Shown: positions 36,295-45,391, counted from the stretch's first letter. The stretch is 64,000 bases of DNA from CBFDBF01 sp050287965 (GCA_050287965.1 JBNKCX010000015.1:24446-88445), one strand, 5' to 3'. Notes: generated by a model from the sequence alone, not told the origin. Numbers and translations: made by a program.

Positions 36295-36823
36295 GGTGAA
36301 GATCGCCACCGCCTCCCTGGCCGGCTGTTTCGGGTGCCACATGTCGATTCTGGATATCGACGAGCACATCATCGAGTTGGCGGAGTTGGTGGAGTTCGAC
36401 CGCACCCCGATTACCGATGTCAAGGAGGTGGGGGAATGTGACGTGGGCATCATCGAAGGCGGGGTGTGTAACGCGGAGAATGTGGAGGTTCTCAAGGAGT
36501 TCCGGAAAAAATGTAAGGTACTGGTCTCCATCGGTGCCTGTTCCATAAACGGCGGAATTCCCGCCATGCGCAACCAGTACACCCTTAAAGAGTGCCTGGA
36601 GGAGTCTTACCTCCACGGTGTCGGCGTGGAGGACCCGCAGATTCCGGTGGATATCGAGATTCCCCTGTTGTTGAACAAGGTTCATCCGATCCACGAGGTG
36701 GTATGGGTGGACTATTTTCTGCCGGGATGTCCACCCTCGGCGGATACTATCTGGACTTTTCTGGAAGAGCTGCTCTCCGGCAAACCCATTGAATTCGCCT
36801 ATCGGCAGATTCGTTATGATTGA
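36284..36823 (+). CDS. hoxY: NAD-reducing hydrogenase small subunit HoxY
   Basis: A 179-residue small subunit with the proximal [4Fe-4S] ligands: AGCFGCHMSILD (two Cys), IGACSINGG, and LPGCPPSADTIW. There is no signal peptide, so the enzyme is cytoplasmic. The frame is open upstream, but AAGGAGAGCGGG sits just before the ATG at 36284 and MSDKVKIATASLAGC is the normal start. HoxY pairs with HoxH to form the hydrogenase module. Confidence 0.95.
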   Translation: MSDKVKIATASLAGCFGCHMSILDIDEHIIELAELVEFDRTPITDVKEVGECDVGIIEGGVCNAENVEVLKEFRKKCKVLVSIGACSINGGIPAMRNQYTLKECLEESYLHGVGVEDPQIPVDIEIPLLLNKVHPIHEVVWVDYFLPGCPPSADTIWTFLEELLSGKPIEFAYRQIRYD

Positions 36824-36882
36824 CTATTGATAACCGCGGAGACGCGGAGAACACCGGGATTTTATTGTAAGGCGTTTAGACT

Positions 36883-38382
36883 ATGTCGAATCACAACGAA
36901 GATATTCAGAAGCTTGAGACCGCGGAAAATCCGGAGGGGTTGAAACGGGTAGTGATCGAGCCGTTGACCCGGGTGGAAGGACACGGCAAGGTCTCCTTGC
37001 TGTTGGATGAAGAGAATCACGTCAAACAGGCGCGGCTGCACATAGCGGAATTCCGTGGTTTTGAAAAGTTCATTCAGGGCCGCCCCTACTGGGAACTGCC
37101 GGTACTGGTGCAGCGACTCTGCGGTATCTGTCCGGTGAGCCATCATCTGGCGGCCGCCAAGGCGGTGGATCAGCTGGTGGGGGTGGAGAAATTGACCCCG
37201 ACCGCGGAGAAGGTTCGGCGGCTGATGCATCTGGGACAGATGCTGCAGTCCCATGCGCTACATTTCTTTCATCTCTGTTCGCCGGATCTGCTGTTCGGTT
37301 ATGACGACGCGGTGGCGCATCGCAACATCATCGGGGTGTTGGCGGATCATCCCGAATTGGCAAAACAGGGGGTGCTGCTGCGCAAGTTCGGTCAGGAGGT
37401 GATTCGAGCCACTGCCGGTAAAAGAATACACGGAACCGCGGCTACACCGGGTGGGGTCAATAAATCCCTGGCGGCGTCGGAACGGGACGCGTTGCTGCAC
37501 GAGATCGATCAGATCATCGACTGGAGCCGGGGGGCGCTGGAGCTTGCCAAACGGATTTTTTTCGAGGATCTGGAAAACCATCGGCGCTTTGCGCTCATAG
37601 ATACCAATATGTTGAGCCTCTGTAGAGGAGACGGGGCGCTGGATCTCTACCACGGCAGTCTGCGGGCCAAAGACGTGGATGGCGGTTTCATCTTTGACGG
37701 GGTGGATTATAGGGAGTACCACAACTACATCCAGGAGCAGGTCAAGTCATGGAGTTATATGAAATTCCCCTTCATCATCTCCCTGGGGAAAAGCGAAGGG
37801 GCTTACCGGGTCGGCCCTCTGGCGCGGATCAATAACTGTGATTTTATCGATACCCCGCTGGCCGAAGCGGCCCGCGTGGAATTCCGTGCGTTTGGTGACG
37901 GCGGCCCGGTGCAATCCACTCTGGCCTATCATTGGGCACGCATGATTGAGCTGCTGTACTGCGCCGAGGGGATAAAGGCGCTACTGTCGGACGTGGAGAT
38001 TACCGGCAGCGACCTGCATAACAGGGGAGAGATGAGGAACAAGGGTATAGGTGTCATCGAGGCGCCCCGCGGTACCCTTTTTCACCACTACGAGATCGAT
38101 GACGATGGTCTGGTGACCCGGGCCAATCTGATCGTCTCCACCACCAACAATAATCGGGCCATGAACCGTTCCATCCGGCGGGTCGCCATTGATCACCTGG
38201 ATGGACGGAAGCTTACGGAGCCGCTGCTCAACCGCATCGAGGTGGCCATTCGCGCCTATGACCCCTGTCTCTCCTGCGCCACCCATGCCCTCGGCAAGAT
38301 GCCTCTGGAAGTGGAACTGTTGGACCCGGACGGCGCGGTTGTGGACCGGATCTACAAGAACGGGCAGGGTGAGATCAGCTGA
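36883..38382 (+). CDS. hoxH: NAD-reducing hydrogenase large subunit HoxH
   Basis: A 499-residue catalytic subunit that binds the NiFe site. The N-terminal ligands are in RLCGICPVSHH (residues about 77-87), the C-terminal ones in DPCLSCATHALG (about 459). About 25 residues follow that motif and should be removed by HoxW during maturation. The gene is 59 bases after hoxY; that gap holds a fragment of the intergenic repeat (CCGCGGAGACGCGG at 36830-36849). No hypABCDEF genes are visible in the window, so they must be elsewhere. Confidence 0.96.
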   Translation: MSNHNEDIQKLETAENPEGLKRVVIEPLTRVEGHGKVSLLLDEENHVKQARLHIAEFRGFEKFIQGRPYWELPVLVQRLCGICPVSHHLAAAKAVDQLVGVEKLTPTAEKVRRLMHLGQMLQSHALHFFHLCSPDLLFGYDDAVAHRNIIGVLADHPELAKQGVLLRKFGQEVIRATAGKRIHGTAATPGGVNKSLAASERDALLHEIDQIIDWSRGALELAKRIFFEDLENHRRFALIDTNMLSLCRGDGALDLYHGSLRAKDVDGGFIFDGVDYREYHNYIQEQVKSWSYMKFPFIISLGKSEGAYRVGPLARINNCDFIDTPLAEAARVEFRAFGDGGPVQSTLAYHWARMIELLYCAEGIKALLSDVEITGSDLHNRGEMRNKGIGVIEAPRGTLFHHYEIDDDGLVTRANLIVSTTNNNRAMNRSIRRVAIDHLDGRKLTEPLLNRIEVAIRAYDPCLSCATHALGKMPLEVELLDPDGAVVDRIYKNGQGEIS

Positions 38383-38415
38383 AGTTGACCGAATGCCTCT
38401 CTGAAACACCGCAAT

Positions 38416-38588
38416 TTAACGCAGAGTACGCAAAGGCGCGAAGGCGCAGAGAGTACTTATGGTTAAAAACCACGTTAAACAGAATTGTGGGGGAGCGGGA
38501 CGGAAGAATGGCGGGTGCAGTCCGCCCTACGAGGAATTCCGCAGCGACGCTATTAACAAGCCTTTGCGCCTCCGCGTCTTTGCGTTTA
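38416..38588. repeat. Repeat element with inverted arms, copy 2
   Basis: 173 bases between hoxH and hoxW. The left arm begins TTAACGCAGAG and continues with GCGCGAAGGCGCAGAGA. The right arm reads GCGCCTCCGCGTCTTTGCG, roughly the reverse complement. A GTAGGGCGG-ACTGCA-CCCGCC hairpin (minus strand) lies at about 38510-38531. No coding potential of its own. Confidence 0.7.
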
Positions 38589-38624
38589 TGACGGTGGTAC
38601 GGATAGATATATTTCGCGGGAAAT

Positions 38625-39122
38625 ATGAAGCATCCCATTCTGATATTTGGCTACGGCAATCCCTCCCGGGGTGATGACGCTCTGGGGCCGGAGTTGTTGC
38701 GACTGCTGGAGAATGACCGGGAGTGCGGGCGTATACCGGATATCTTCGAGACCGTTACCGATTTCCAACTGCAGATCGAACACGCCACGGATCTGGAGGG
38801 GCGGGAACTGGTGTTGTTTGCGGATGCCAGCGTCGCCGCCGAACCGCCGTTCGAAGTCACGCGCTTAATCCCCGAGCGGGATCGTAGTTACACTTCCCAT
38901 GCCCTGTCGCCCGCGGCGGTATTGTCGGTGTTCCATCAGGTTATGGGGACGGTTCCGCCCCCGGCCTTTCTGCTGAGTATTCCTGGGCACGATTTTGAGT
39001 TGGGGCATCCACTCACCTCTGTCGCGCAGGAGTACCTTTCGGAAGCACTGTGTTGGGTGCGGGATTGTCTGCAATCCGGCGATCCGATTCGTCGGCTGAC
39101 GGAGACGCCGCAACCCGGCTAA
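38625..39122 (+). CDS. hoxW: Hydrogenase maturation protease HoxW
   Basis: A 165-residue endopeptidase of the HybD/HoxW type. The typical start is MKHPILIFGYGNPSRGDDALGPEL, with the GNPSRGDD motif carrying the nickel-sensing acidic residues; a second conserved block is VLFADAS, and a His lies in SHALSPAAVL. It removes the C-terminal tail of HoxH after Ni insertion. It is separated from hoxH by repeat copy 2 and followed by copy 3, so its transcription could be partly separate. Confidence 0.9.
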   Translation: MKHPILIFGYGNPSRGDDALGPELLRLLENDRECGRIPDIFETVTDFQLQIEHATDLEGRELVLFADASVAAEPPFEVTRLIPERDRSYTSHALSPAAVLSVFHQVMGTVPPPAFLLSIPGHDFELGHPLTSVAQEYLSEALCWVRDCLQSGDPIRRLTETPQPG

Positions 39123-39532
39123 AGCGATAGTTTTAAAACCTCGCAATTAACGCAGAGGCGCGAAGGCGCAAAGAATTTTCATTCAATTTCGCAATCAGTG
39201 TTAGGTAGTGCCGGCGCACAATCTGACCTGCACCGCTCCCGTCATCACGGCCCAGGCCGGGATTCGGTGGGAGCCCTCTCCTGAGGGCGATCTGATCGGG
39301 TCTTGTTCATCGCCCAGAGGACTGGGCTCCTACAGCGCTCTGTCTGGAATGACGAATGAGATATAAAGGCGGTAGGGGGGTTTCCCCGTTGCATCGGGAA
39401 ATGTATTCCGCAAGGTGTGTTGCAGTAAGGTACTGACAAACCTTTGTGCCTCTGCGTCTTTGCGATCTTTGCGTTTACTATGCTGAGTTTCGAATCGGTT
39501 TCCCGATTGTTTGGGGATTGATCAAAGCTTCC
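39123..39532. other. Gene-free region with nested repeats
   Basis: 410 bases between hoxW and the convergent permease gene. Almost all of it is explained by repeat copy 3 (39147-39477) and two REP-like hairpins within it. I see no open frame with a ribosome-binding site here and no intrinsic terminator. Confidence 0.6.
39147..39477. repeat. Repeat element with inverted arms, copy 3, containing two REP-like hairpins
   Basis: 331 bases with a left arm starting TTAACGCAGAGGCGCGAAGG and a right arm ending TTTGCGTTTA, which are inverted relative to each other. The core holds two hairpins: GCCCTC-TCCT-GAGGGC at 39273-39288 and GCCCAG-AGGA-CTGGGC at 39312-39327. The 32 bases at 39308-39339 are identical to 47737-47768. 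It is longer than copies 1 and 2 because of these insertions. Confidence 0.7.
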
Positions 39533-40738
39533 CTATATTTCCCTGAGGCCCTCGGAAGGCTCCACCCGGGCGGAACGCAAACCGGCAAGGGCGGCGGAAA
39601 GGACCGAGGCTCCGCCGGTGAGGGCCAGGGCGACAAGAAAATGCAGGGGCAACAGCCGGCACACCTGCTGTCCCGCTTCCATCTGCGAAGCCAGCATGTC
39701 GTTGATGGCCCAGGAGGCGACCAGGAAGATCAACAGGGCGAGCAGCCAGCCGAACATGGCGGTATAGACGGCCTGGATCATCGGGAACCAGATGATATCC
39801 CCGGTGCGAAAACCTACCAGCCTCAGTACCGACAACTCTTTGCGTTTACGGTCCACATTGGCCCATAGGTTGGCGCCCAGCGAAAGGGAAAAACCTACCA
39901 GTCCGATGATGGCGATAGCCCAATAGACCATGGTCAGATTGTTATCCATATTCTGCACCAGCTTGATCTCTCCAAGCTGGGTGCGTACTTCTATCCCCAC
40001 GGCGTTAAACTGCTGTTCAAGGTCGGCGACGTCATATATGGAGCGGGCATACATACGAAAACCCGGATAGCTTCTTTCCTCCAGCGCCGGTGATCCCAGC
40101 CAGCCCATTGCGGGAACAGCGTGACCGTCGCGGAAATCCTCCAGAGCCTCCGTCAATTCCAGGGAGGTGAACGCCGCCTCCCGGGAGAAAGCGTATGCGG
40201 GGGCGATCGCCGCAACCGTCAGCGGCAGATGAACCCGTTCTTTTATCCCCCGGAAGCGACGGATAACGCTGCCGTATACCTTGTCACCCTTCGTTACTTG
40301 AAGTTTGTCCGCGGCACTGCGGGAGAGCACTATCTTGTCAAGGCCGTCCGGTACCTGATCGACGGCGGCGAGCAGAGGATCCCCGCGTGCCGAGGAGATT
40401 AACTCTACCGGGAGGATGCGGGCGGCATTATCGCTTTTTAGTTCCATGGTGGCGGCAATGCTGCGTGTGCGCGGGATGGCAAAAACCACCCCGGGAAGCT
40501 GTTGCAGTTTGGTTATCCATTCCAGGCTATAGCGGCCGCTGCTTACCGGCAGGATTTCGCGCTTGCGTGGATCTTCTATAAGCTGATCGAGCATGCCGCC
40601 GACGATGCCGAACTTCAGTCCGAACAGAACCATCATGGGTCCCAATATGGCGGCCAGCGCCAGCACGAAACAGCCGGATATCTGCCATTCGTGAAAATAG
40701 TCCCTGCTGGCGAGGCGCAGTGTTTTGTATGGACGCAT
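39533..40738 (-). CDS. FtsX/MacB-type ABC transporter permease (TagS-like)
   Basis: A 401-residue permease with one N-terminal and three C-terminal membrane helices (about residues 18-45, 268-292, 315-342, 358-383) around a large periplasmic domain, the MacB/FtsX topology; the C-terminus has the family's LRSARVEPSEGLREI. These permeases work in signalling or lipoprotein and efflux processes rather than import. The ATG is 2 bases after the ATPase stop, with AAAGG upstream. In context (ATPase, vWA protein, Sel1-like protein) it resembles TagS of the type VI secretion threonine-phosphorylation pathway. Confidence 0.8.
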   Translation of the reverse strand: MRPYKTLRLASRDYFHEWQISGCFVLALAAILGPMMVLFGLKFGIVGGMLDQLIEDPRKREILPVSSGRYSLEWITKLQQLPGVVFAIPRTRSIAATMELKSDNAARILPVELISSARGDPLLAAVDQVPDGLDKIVLSRSAADKLQVTKGDKVYGSVIRRFRGIKERVHLPLTVAAIAPAYAFSREAAFTSLELTEALEDFRDGHAVPAMGWLGSPALEERSYPGFRMYARSIYDVADLEQQFNAVGIEVRTQLGEIKLVQNMDNNLTMVYWAIAIIGLVGFSLSLGANLWANVDRKRKELSVLRLVGFRTGDIIWFPMIQAVYTAMFGWLLALLIFLVASWAINDMLASQMEAGQQVCRLLPLHFLVALALTGGASVLSAALAGLRSARVEPSEGLREI

Positions 40739-40739
40739 T

Positions 40740-41525
40740 TTAACCTTTCACTTCCGTTTCGGTAACGGTGCCGTCCTTGGAACGCCGTGTGTGGTGGGAG
40801 AGGCGGCGCAGGTTCAGACGTTTGATATGGCGCCAGGCGTGGCTGGCCACGATAACCGTAATCTTGAGATCTTCCACCAGGCCGATAAAGAGCGACATGA
40901 TTTTTTCCGCGGCGATGGGATCCACCGACGCGGTGGGCTCGTCGGCTATGACGATGGAGGGGTAGTGGGCCAGGGCCCGACCGATAGCCACCCGCTGTCG
41001 TTCTCCGGTGGAAAGGGTATCCGGCAATTTATCCAGATGGTTGGCGATGCCCAGTTCCCTGGCCAGTTGTTCCACGGTTCCGTCGTCGTCCATTCCCAGT
41101 ACGTTGCGGGAAAGGCTTATGTTATCCCGTACGCTGAGATAGGGAAGCAGGCCGCCGGTCTGCATCACATAGCCGATATGGTGGCGGCGCAGGTCGCCGA
41201 GGTAGTTCTGGTTGTGTTTCTTCCAATGCATGCCCACGTCCAGGGGTTTATCGCAGGAGACGGGACGAAAACGGAAGGCGCCGATTTCGCTGGGCTGCAG
41301 GATGAAGGCGAGCATGTCCAGTAGGGTTGACTTGCCGCAACCGCTTTCGCCGATCAGGGCGATCTTCTCCCCCTGGGCGATTTGCAGGCTGGGTACCGAC
41401 AGTCGAAAGGCAACACCCTCCGACTCGCGGGTCTTGATCACGTCGCGCAGGTGATAGATCAATGTGCCGCGTTGATGCGCGGCTATATCCGGCTGGGAGG
41501 AGACCACCTTAGACTCTGGATACAA
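40740..41525 (-). CDS. ABC transporter ATP-binding protein (LolD/MacB class, TagT-like)
   Basis: A 261-residue ATPase with Walker A GESGCGKSTLLDML, a Q-loop near VMQTGG, signature LSTGERQRVAIGRAL, Walker B SIVIADEPTASVD and the H-loop VIVASHAW. It pairs with the FtsX-type permease downstream. The start is not certain: TTG at 41525 directly follows the vWA stop and there is no ATG before the Walker A motif; GTG at 41507 is another choice. Coupled to the vWA gene upstream (stop at 41526). Confidence 0.85.
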   Translation of the reverse strand: MYPESKVVSSQPDIAAHQRGTLIYHLRDVIKTRESEGVAFRLSVPSLQIAQGEKIALIGESGCGKSTLLDMLAFILQPSEIGAFRFRPVSCDKPLDVGMHWKKHNQNYLGDLRRHHIGYVMQTGGLLPYLSVRDNISLSRNVLGMDDDGTVEQLARELGIANHLDKLPDTLSTGERQRVAIGRALAHYPSIVIADEPTASVDPIAAEKIMSLFIGLVEDLKITVIVASHAWRHIKRLNLRRLSHHTRRSKDGTVTETEVKG

Positions 41526-43508
41526 TCACGGCAGCATTTCGAGGGCGATGGGGAACACGGAATCACCGTCTATCGGGCCGCCGTCCAGACTGACCCAGAG
41601 ATCCGTCTGGTCATGAAGCGCCTGGTAATAATTGATCTTCGCTTCCAGATTGTTGAGGAAACGGATCTGCTCATTGGCCGACCAGCTTTGCCAATCCTCC
41701 AACGAGACATTCATGATGTCGGCGGTGTAGGGCAGGTCCTCGATGTATTCCCGCATGAAACCGAGGTCCGCGAGGCTGTTGCCCTGGCCGGCGGTGGTGG
41801 CCGTGGTGGCGCCCAACTGTTCCGGATCCCGCGAAATGGTGGCGGCCAGGCTCTTCAGTTCGTTGAGAAAGTTCTGGGGAGAGAGCAGGCCCTCTTCGGC
41901 AGTGGCGAGGACCTGCTTCAGGATATCGTGCAGGTCGGACAGCTGGTCGCGAGTCAGTAGCACCCGGATATCCAGGGTGCGTACCTCCGGCCTGCGGAAG
42001 TCTCGGTCGAGCAGCCAGGCGTTGAAAACATTGGGTACCTGGCCGTCCGCGCGTTTCTGGAGATAGCGCATGCGCAGGGCATAACCGAGTTTGGCCACCT
42101 TTTCCTGCAACTGTGCCAGCTGCGCGTCATCCGTTGCCGTGACCTGTCGCGGCTGAGGTGTTCGCGGCGGAGCGGAGGCGGCGGCAACCTTTACCTGCAT
42201 GGTTATCTGGCCGGCCACCGTATCCAGAACCTGGCCGAATTTCTGTACGTCACCGGTGGGGACGCCGTAGTAAAGACTGCCGATACCGGGAAAGTCAGAG
42301 AGCTGACGGTACTGCTGCTCCGCCGCCTGGTGGTTCGCCATGGTGGCAGGGGTGAGCAGATGCAGCACGAAAATGGCGATGCCGTTATCCAGAGCCAGCT
42401 GACGCAGGCCCTGTGCGCTCATACCGGTGCCGGACAGGGGGTCCCGTTCCCCCCGGGCGCCGGCGTCTGTTATCAGGACCACATAACGCGCGTCCTGGCC
42501 TTTCCAACGCATGGTCTCGATGGCCTGCTTGATACCGGCGTAGGCGTCTTCCACGAAATCCCGGCTGGAGGTTGTAGCGGCGGACAGGTTGTCCACCTTG
42601 GAGAGAAAGGTCGCGGCGTCACGTCCTTCCTCCAGGGTGACGTAGGTACGTGTCAGGTAGCCGATACTGGGGGCGGCCGCGATATTGTCCCGAAAAGCCA
42701 CCAAACCGAAGTTGACGTTACCCACCAGCCCGGCGCCCTCCAGGCTGTCGTATATCTTGCGCACCGCTTCCCGGGTGCGATCGATATAGGGGTCCATGGA
42801 AAGGGTGGAGTCGATGGCGAATACCAGACCGGCACGGTAGCCGTTATCCTCCATCGGTGTTTGTTCAGCCGTAGCGGCCTTTGGTCCGCTGTCCGCAATA
42901 TGCAGAGGGACACTGGATACTTCCAGCATCCGTGCCCGTTCGGCACCAATATAAATATCTTCGTGCTGATGAATGGGAACCAGGTAGAAATCGTCCTGAA
43001 TGTCGACATGTCCCGCCGGCTGGATGGCGACAACCGGCGAGTTTTCCAGGGCCTTGCCTTTCTCGGCGGCCACGTAGAGCTGGTTGTAGCGGTCCACATC
43101 CCGGGACTCCACCAGTTTTTTCAGCGAAGCCTGGTCTTGGAACAGTAGGCTGCGATCATGTTCCACCGGATCCCGGAAGGCGACGGTCAGGCCTTTGTTC
43201 CATTCCAGAGTGTTGCTTCCCGGGATCCAGCCGCTGAGGGTACCGAAGCGGTCCGTACCCACCTGGAGCCACTCTTGTCCCTGGGTATTTTTACGATCGT
43301 AGACATAGTAGGCGGTAAAAGGCGTTATGGATTTTGGGGCATCCTTTGCCAGCGGGGAGATTGACAGCCGTGCGCCCGGCATCGTAAGCACACGCTGGTA
43401 AAGGGACTGTTTCCCCGACTGAATAAGTGGGGTTTTCTGAACCGATGTCTCTGCTGCCGCGCTGCCGAAGGCCAGCGCCAGCAGCAGTGTAAGCCACTGC
43501 TTGTTCAT
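41526..43508 (-). CDS. Secreted vWA protein like the periplasmic part of PpkA
   Basis: A 660-residue exported protein. Signal peptide residues 1-19; residues about 30-110 (SLYQRVLTMPGARLSI, YYVYDRKN, GWIPGSNTLEWNKGLTVAF) look like the SH3-like segment found before the vWA domain in the C-terminal half of PpkA; residues about 228-420 form a von Willebrand A domain with the metal-binding FAIDSTLSMD (DxSxS type) and LITDAGARG. The C-terminal 200 residues are helical. It lacks any kinase domain. Genes for an ABC ATPase and permease follow without a gap, and a Sel1-like protein precedes it. Confidence 0.8.
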   Translation of the reverse strand: MNKQWLTLLLALAFGSAAAETSVQKTPLIQSGKQSLYQRVLTMPGARLSISPLAKDAPKSITPFTAYYVYDRKNTQGQEWLQVGTDRFGTLSGWIPGSNTLEWNKGLTVAFRDPVEHDRSLLFQDQASLKKLVESRDVDRYNQLYVAAEKGKALENSPVVAIQPAGHVDIQDDFYLVPIHQHEDIYIGAERARMLEVSSVPLHIADSGPKAATAEQTPMEDNGYRAGLVFAIDSTLSMDPYIDRTREAVRKIYDSLEGAGLVGNVNFGLVAFRDNIAAAPSIGYLTRTYVTLEEGRDAATFLSKVDNLSAATTSSRDFVEDAYAGIKQAIETMRWKGQDARYVVLITDAGARGERDPLSGTGMSAQGLRQLALDNGIAIFVLHLLTPATMANHQAAEQQYRQLSDFPGIGSLYYGVPTGDVQKFGQVLDTVAGQITMQVKVAAASAPPRTPQPRQVTATDDAQLAQLQEKVAKLGYALRMRYLQKRADGQVPNVFNAWLLDRDFRRPEVRTLDIRVLLTRDQLSDLHDILKQVLATAEEGLLSPQNFLNELKSLAATISRDPEQLGATTATTAGQGNSLADLGFMREYIEDLPYTADIMNVSLEDWQSWSANEQIRFLNNLEAKINYYQALHDQTDLWVSLDGGPIDGDSVFPIALEMLP

Positions 43509-43522
43509 GTCTTAGATTTCCC

Positions 43523-44167
43523 CTATTTCCATTGCAGCATCAGGCGCCGGGCCTGTTCGTCGCCGGTGGATGCTTGTAGTTCGATCTGGTTCCGCAGTTC
43601 CGTAAGGCGGCGCTGGGCGGTGCTGTCTCCCCCCTCGATCGCCACCTTATACCATTTAAACGCCTGCATCGGGTCCGGCGCATCGAGGGTACTGGTGTCG
43701 GCAGAGTGATAGGCCGGATCCGCCTGGGTGCCCAGTTCCAGGGCGGCGCCGCTGTGACCCTGACGGGCCGCGAAAAAGTAAAGCAGATAGGCATCGACGC
43801 GACGACCTTCGGCTTGCAGTTGCTCGGCCTTTTCGAATGCCGATACCGCCGAGGGCTCGCCGCTCGCCTTGAGCTCCCTGATAATGACCCGTGCCTGTTC
43901 CCCTTCCGGCAGGAGACCCCCCGCCTCGGCCGACGGGTCTCGGGATATGGGTTCTATCAGCCGTTCCCGGAGCACCATGTCATCGTCGGAGAGGGATATC
44001 TCCCCGTCATCCGGAACCTGCCAGATAGCCAGCCCGGTGGCCAGGGCGACCACAGCGATGGCAATCCAGGCGAGCGGGCTGCTGTTCAGGATTGAGCGTC
44101 TGCCGAAGATGCGCCGGTTGTGGTCCAGTCGTGGCCGCTTATTGAGAATCGGTTTGGGCCCGTTCAT
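43523..44167 (-). CDS. Membrane-anchored Sel1/TPR-like protein, first gene of the vWA-ABC operon
   Basis: A 214-residue protein with one membrane helix at residues about 32-52 (SPLAWIAIAVVALATGLAIW) after a basic N-terminus, then an outside portion with Sel1-like helical repeats (YLLYFFAARQGHSGAALELGTQAD and AFKWYKVAIEGGDSTAQRRLTELR). The start at 44167 has GGAGG 9 bases upstream; an ATG 11 codons earlier lacks one. The gene ends 14 bases before the vWA gene. Sel1 repeats often act as adaptors in envelope signalling. Confidence 0.75.
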   Translation of the reverse strand: MNGPKPILNKRPRLDHNRRIFGRRSILNSSPLAWIAIAVVALATGLAIWQVPDDGEISLSDDDMVLRERLIEPISRDPSAEAGGLLPEGEQARVIIRELKASGEPSAVSAFEKAEQLQAEGRRVDAYLLYFFAARQGHSGAALELGTQADPAYHSADTSTLDAPDPMQAFKWYKVAIEGGDSTAQRRLTELRNQIELQASTGDEQARRLMLQWK

Positions 44168-44525
44168 AGGCGCGTTCCTCCGGTTGTATGTACGCAACAC
44201 CGGTATTTATCGGAGTTATCCATAATCTCTTATCGTTTTTTTTCAATTATCCCCGGAAGCCTTTCCGGATGGAACCTCTGATCGGTTCCCGACCACCCCC
44301 AAAATCCGCGCGGTTTCTCCCCCCGGAGAATCTGGGAATGGGCCATCAGCCGCGCCGGCCGCCTTAAGTCTCAAGCCGCAACAGGCAACATCCCGGTCAT
44401 CACGGACTTGATCAGAGGCTCCATAATGTACCCTAAAAATCCGCCGGTTGGGAAAGGGGAAGCATGGTACGGAAGTTGCGACCTGTTTCACAGAGACCAT
44501 TGTGCGCATGCCGCAGGGGGTCCAA
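44168..44525. promoter_or_regulatory. Divergent intergenic region
   Basis: 358 bases between the vWA-ABC operon (minus) and the chalcone-isomerase-like gene (plus). Contains an 8-base T run at 44236-44243 without a hairpin, and an open plus-strand frame from 44448 that is better explained as upstream extension. It should hold both promoters; no clear regulator site was found. Confidence 0.45.
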
Positions 44526-45089
44526 ATGCGAAAGCTCATTCTTATTCTGCTGCTTATCCTCATGCCGCTTTATCCGGCAATTTCCAAGGAAATCGCGGGG
44601 ATAGAGCTTCCGGAGCGGGTGCTCTGGAGGGGGCAGCCGCTGGTCCTGAGCGGTGCCGGACTAGTTACCCATATGTTTTCCAAGGTATTTGTGGGGGCCC
44701 TCTACCTGCCGCAGCGGCAAGGTCCTGCCGCTCAGGCCATATACCTGCCCGGATTGAAGCGCATACGGCTCCATTTCCTGCACAACAACCTCTCTCCGGA
44801 GGATCTGCGCACCCTCTTTCTGAGCAGCATGGAAGAGAGCCTAGAGCCCTCAGAACGGAGCCACGTCCTAGATCGGTTGCGGATATTGACCGCTGAGATA
44901 CCGGAAATCCATAAAGGTGATGTATTGGAGATAGATGTATTTCCTTTCCACGGTATCCATGTGCGTCTCAACGCCAAGTCTCTGGGAGGGGTGGAAGACC
45001 GTGCGGTGGCCCAGGCCGTGCTGGCGGTCTGGTTCGGGGAGAAACCCGCCAACAGTATGCTGAAACGAGCCATGCTGGGTGAGGGGTAG
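44526..45089 (+). CDS. Chalcone isomerase-like secreted protein
   Basis: A 187-residue exported protein with a signal peptide (residues 1-20, LILILLLILMPLYPAIS) and the bacterial chalcone isomerase-like fold (GIELPERVLWRGQPLVLSGAGL, FSKVFVGALYLP, LHFLHNNLSPEDL, LNAKSLGGVEDRAVAQAVLAVWFG). Bacterial members have no proven isomerase activity. The start at 44526 has AGGGGG just upstream; an ATG 26 codons earlier has no signal sequence after it. It stands alone, before a tRNA gene. Confidence 0.85.
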   Translation: MRKLILILLLILMPLYPAISKEIAGIELPERVLWRGQPLVLSGAGLVTHMFSKVFVGALYLPQRQGPAAQAIYLPGLKRIRLHFLHNNLSPEDLRTLFLSSMEESLEPSERSHVLDRLRILTAEIPEIHKGDVLEIDVFPFHGIHVRLNAKSLGGVEDRAVAQAVLAVWFGEKPANSMLKRAMLGEG

Positions 45090-45232
45090 GGTTCGGACCG
45101 GCAAAGAAGCTGCCCCCGTTTACCGGTTCTGCCTGCTCCGCGTCAGATCCGGCGGGTCGCGCGATGATTGCGGAACCGAGTTCCGGCCCGAACGGCATTT
45201 CCCTGGGTAGTGGGTTCTTGGCTAAGGAAGGG

Positions 45233-45319
45233 TGGTACCGGGGGTCGGACTCGAACCGACACGGTATCGCTACCGGGGGATTTTGAGTCCCCTGCGTCTA
45301 CCAATTTCGCCACCCCGGC
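45233..45319 (-). tRNA. tRNA-Leu (anticodon CAA)
   Basis: On the minus strand a full tRNA folds: acceptor GCCGGGG paired with CCCCGGT (G-U at the end), D-arm TGGCGAAATTGGTAGAC, anticodon stem GGGGA/TCCCC with loop CTCAAAA (anticodon CAA), a long variable arm (CGGTAGCGATACCG) typical of leucine tRNA, T-arm GTCGG-TTCGAGT-CCGAC, and an encoded CCA end. It reads UUG codons. Confidence 0.97.
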
Positions 45320-45391
45320 TTAAAGGACGGACGTAGTATAGCGGTTTCCGCTTCCAGAGCAACCGGATCACTGTGGTACCATCTCGCGCCT

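Noticed and set aside
42330..43148. 272-codon plus-strand frame
   Set aside because: Lies wholly inside the vWA gene on the minus strand and has no ribosome-binding site or recognisable domain.
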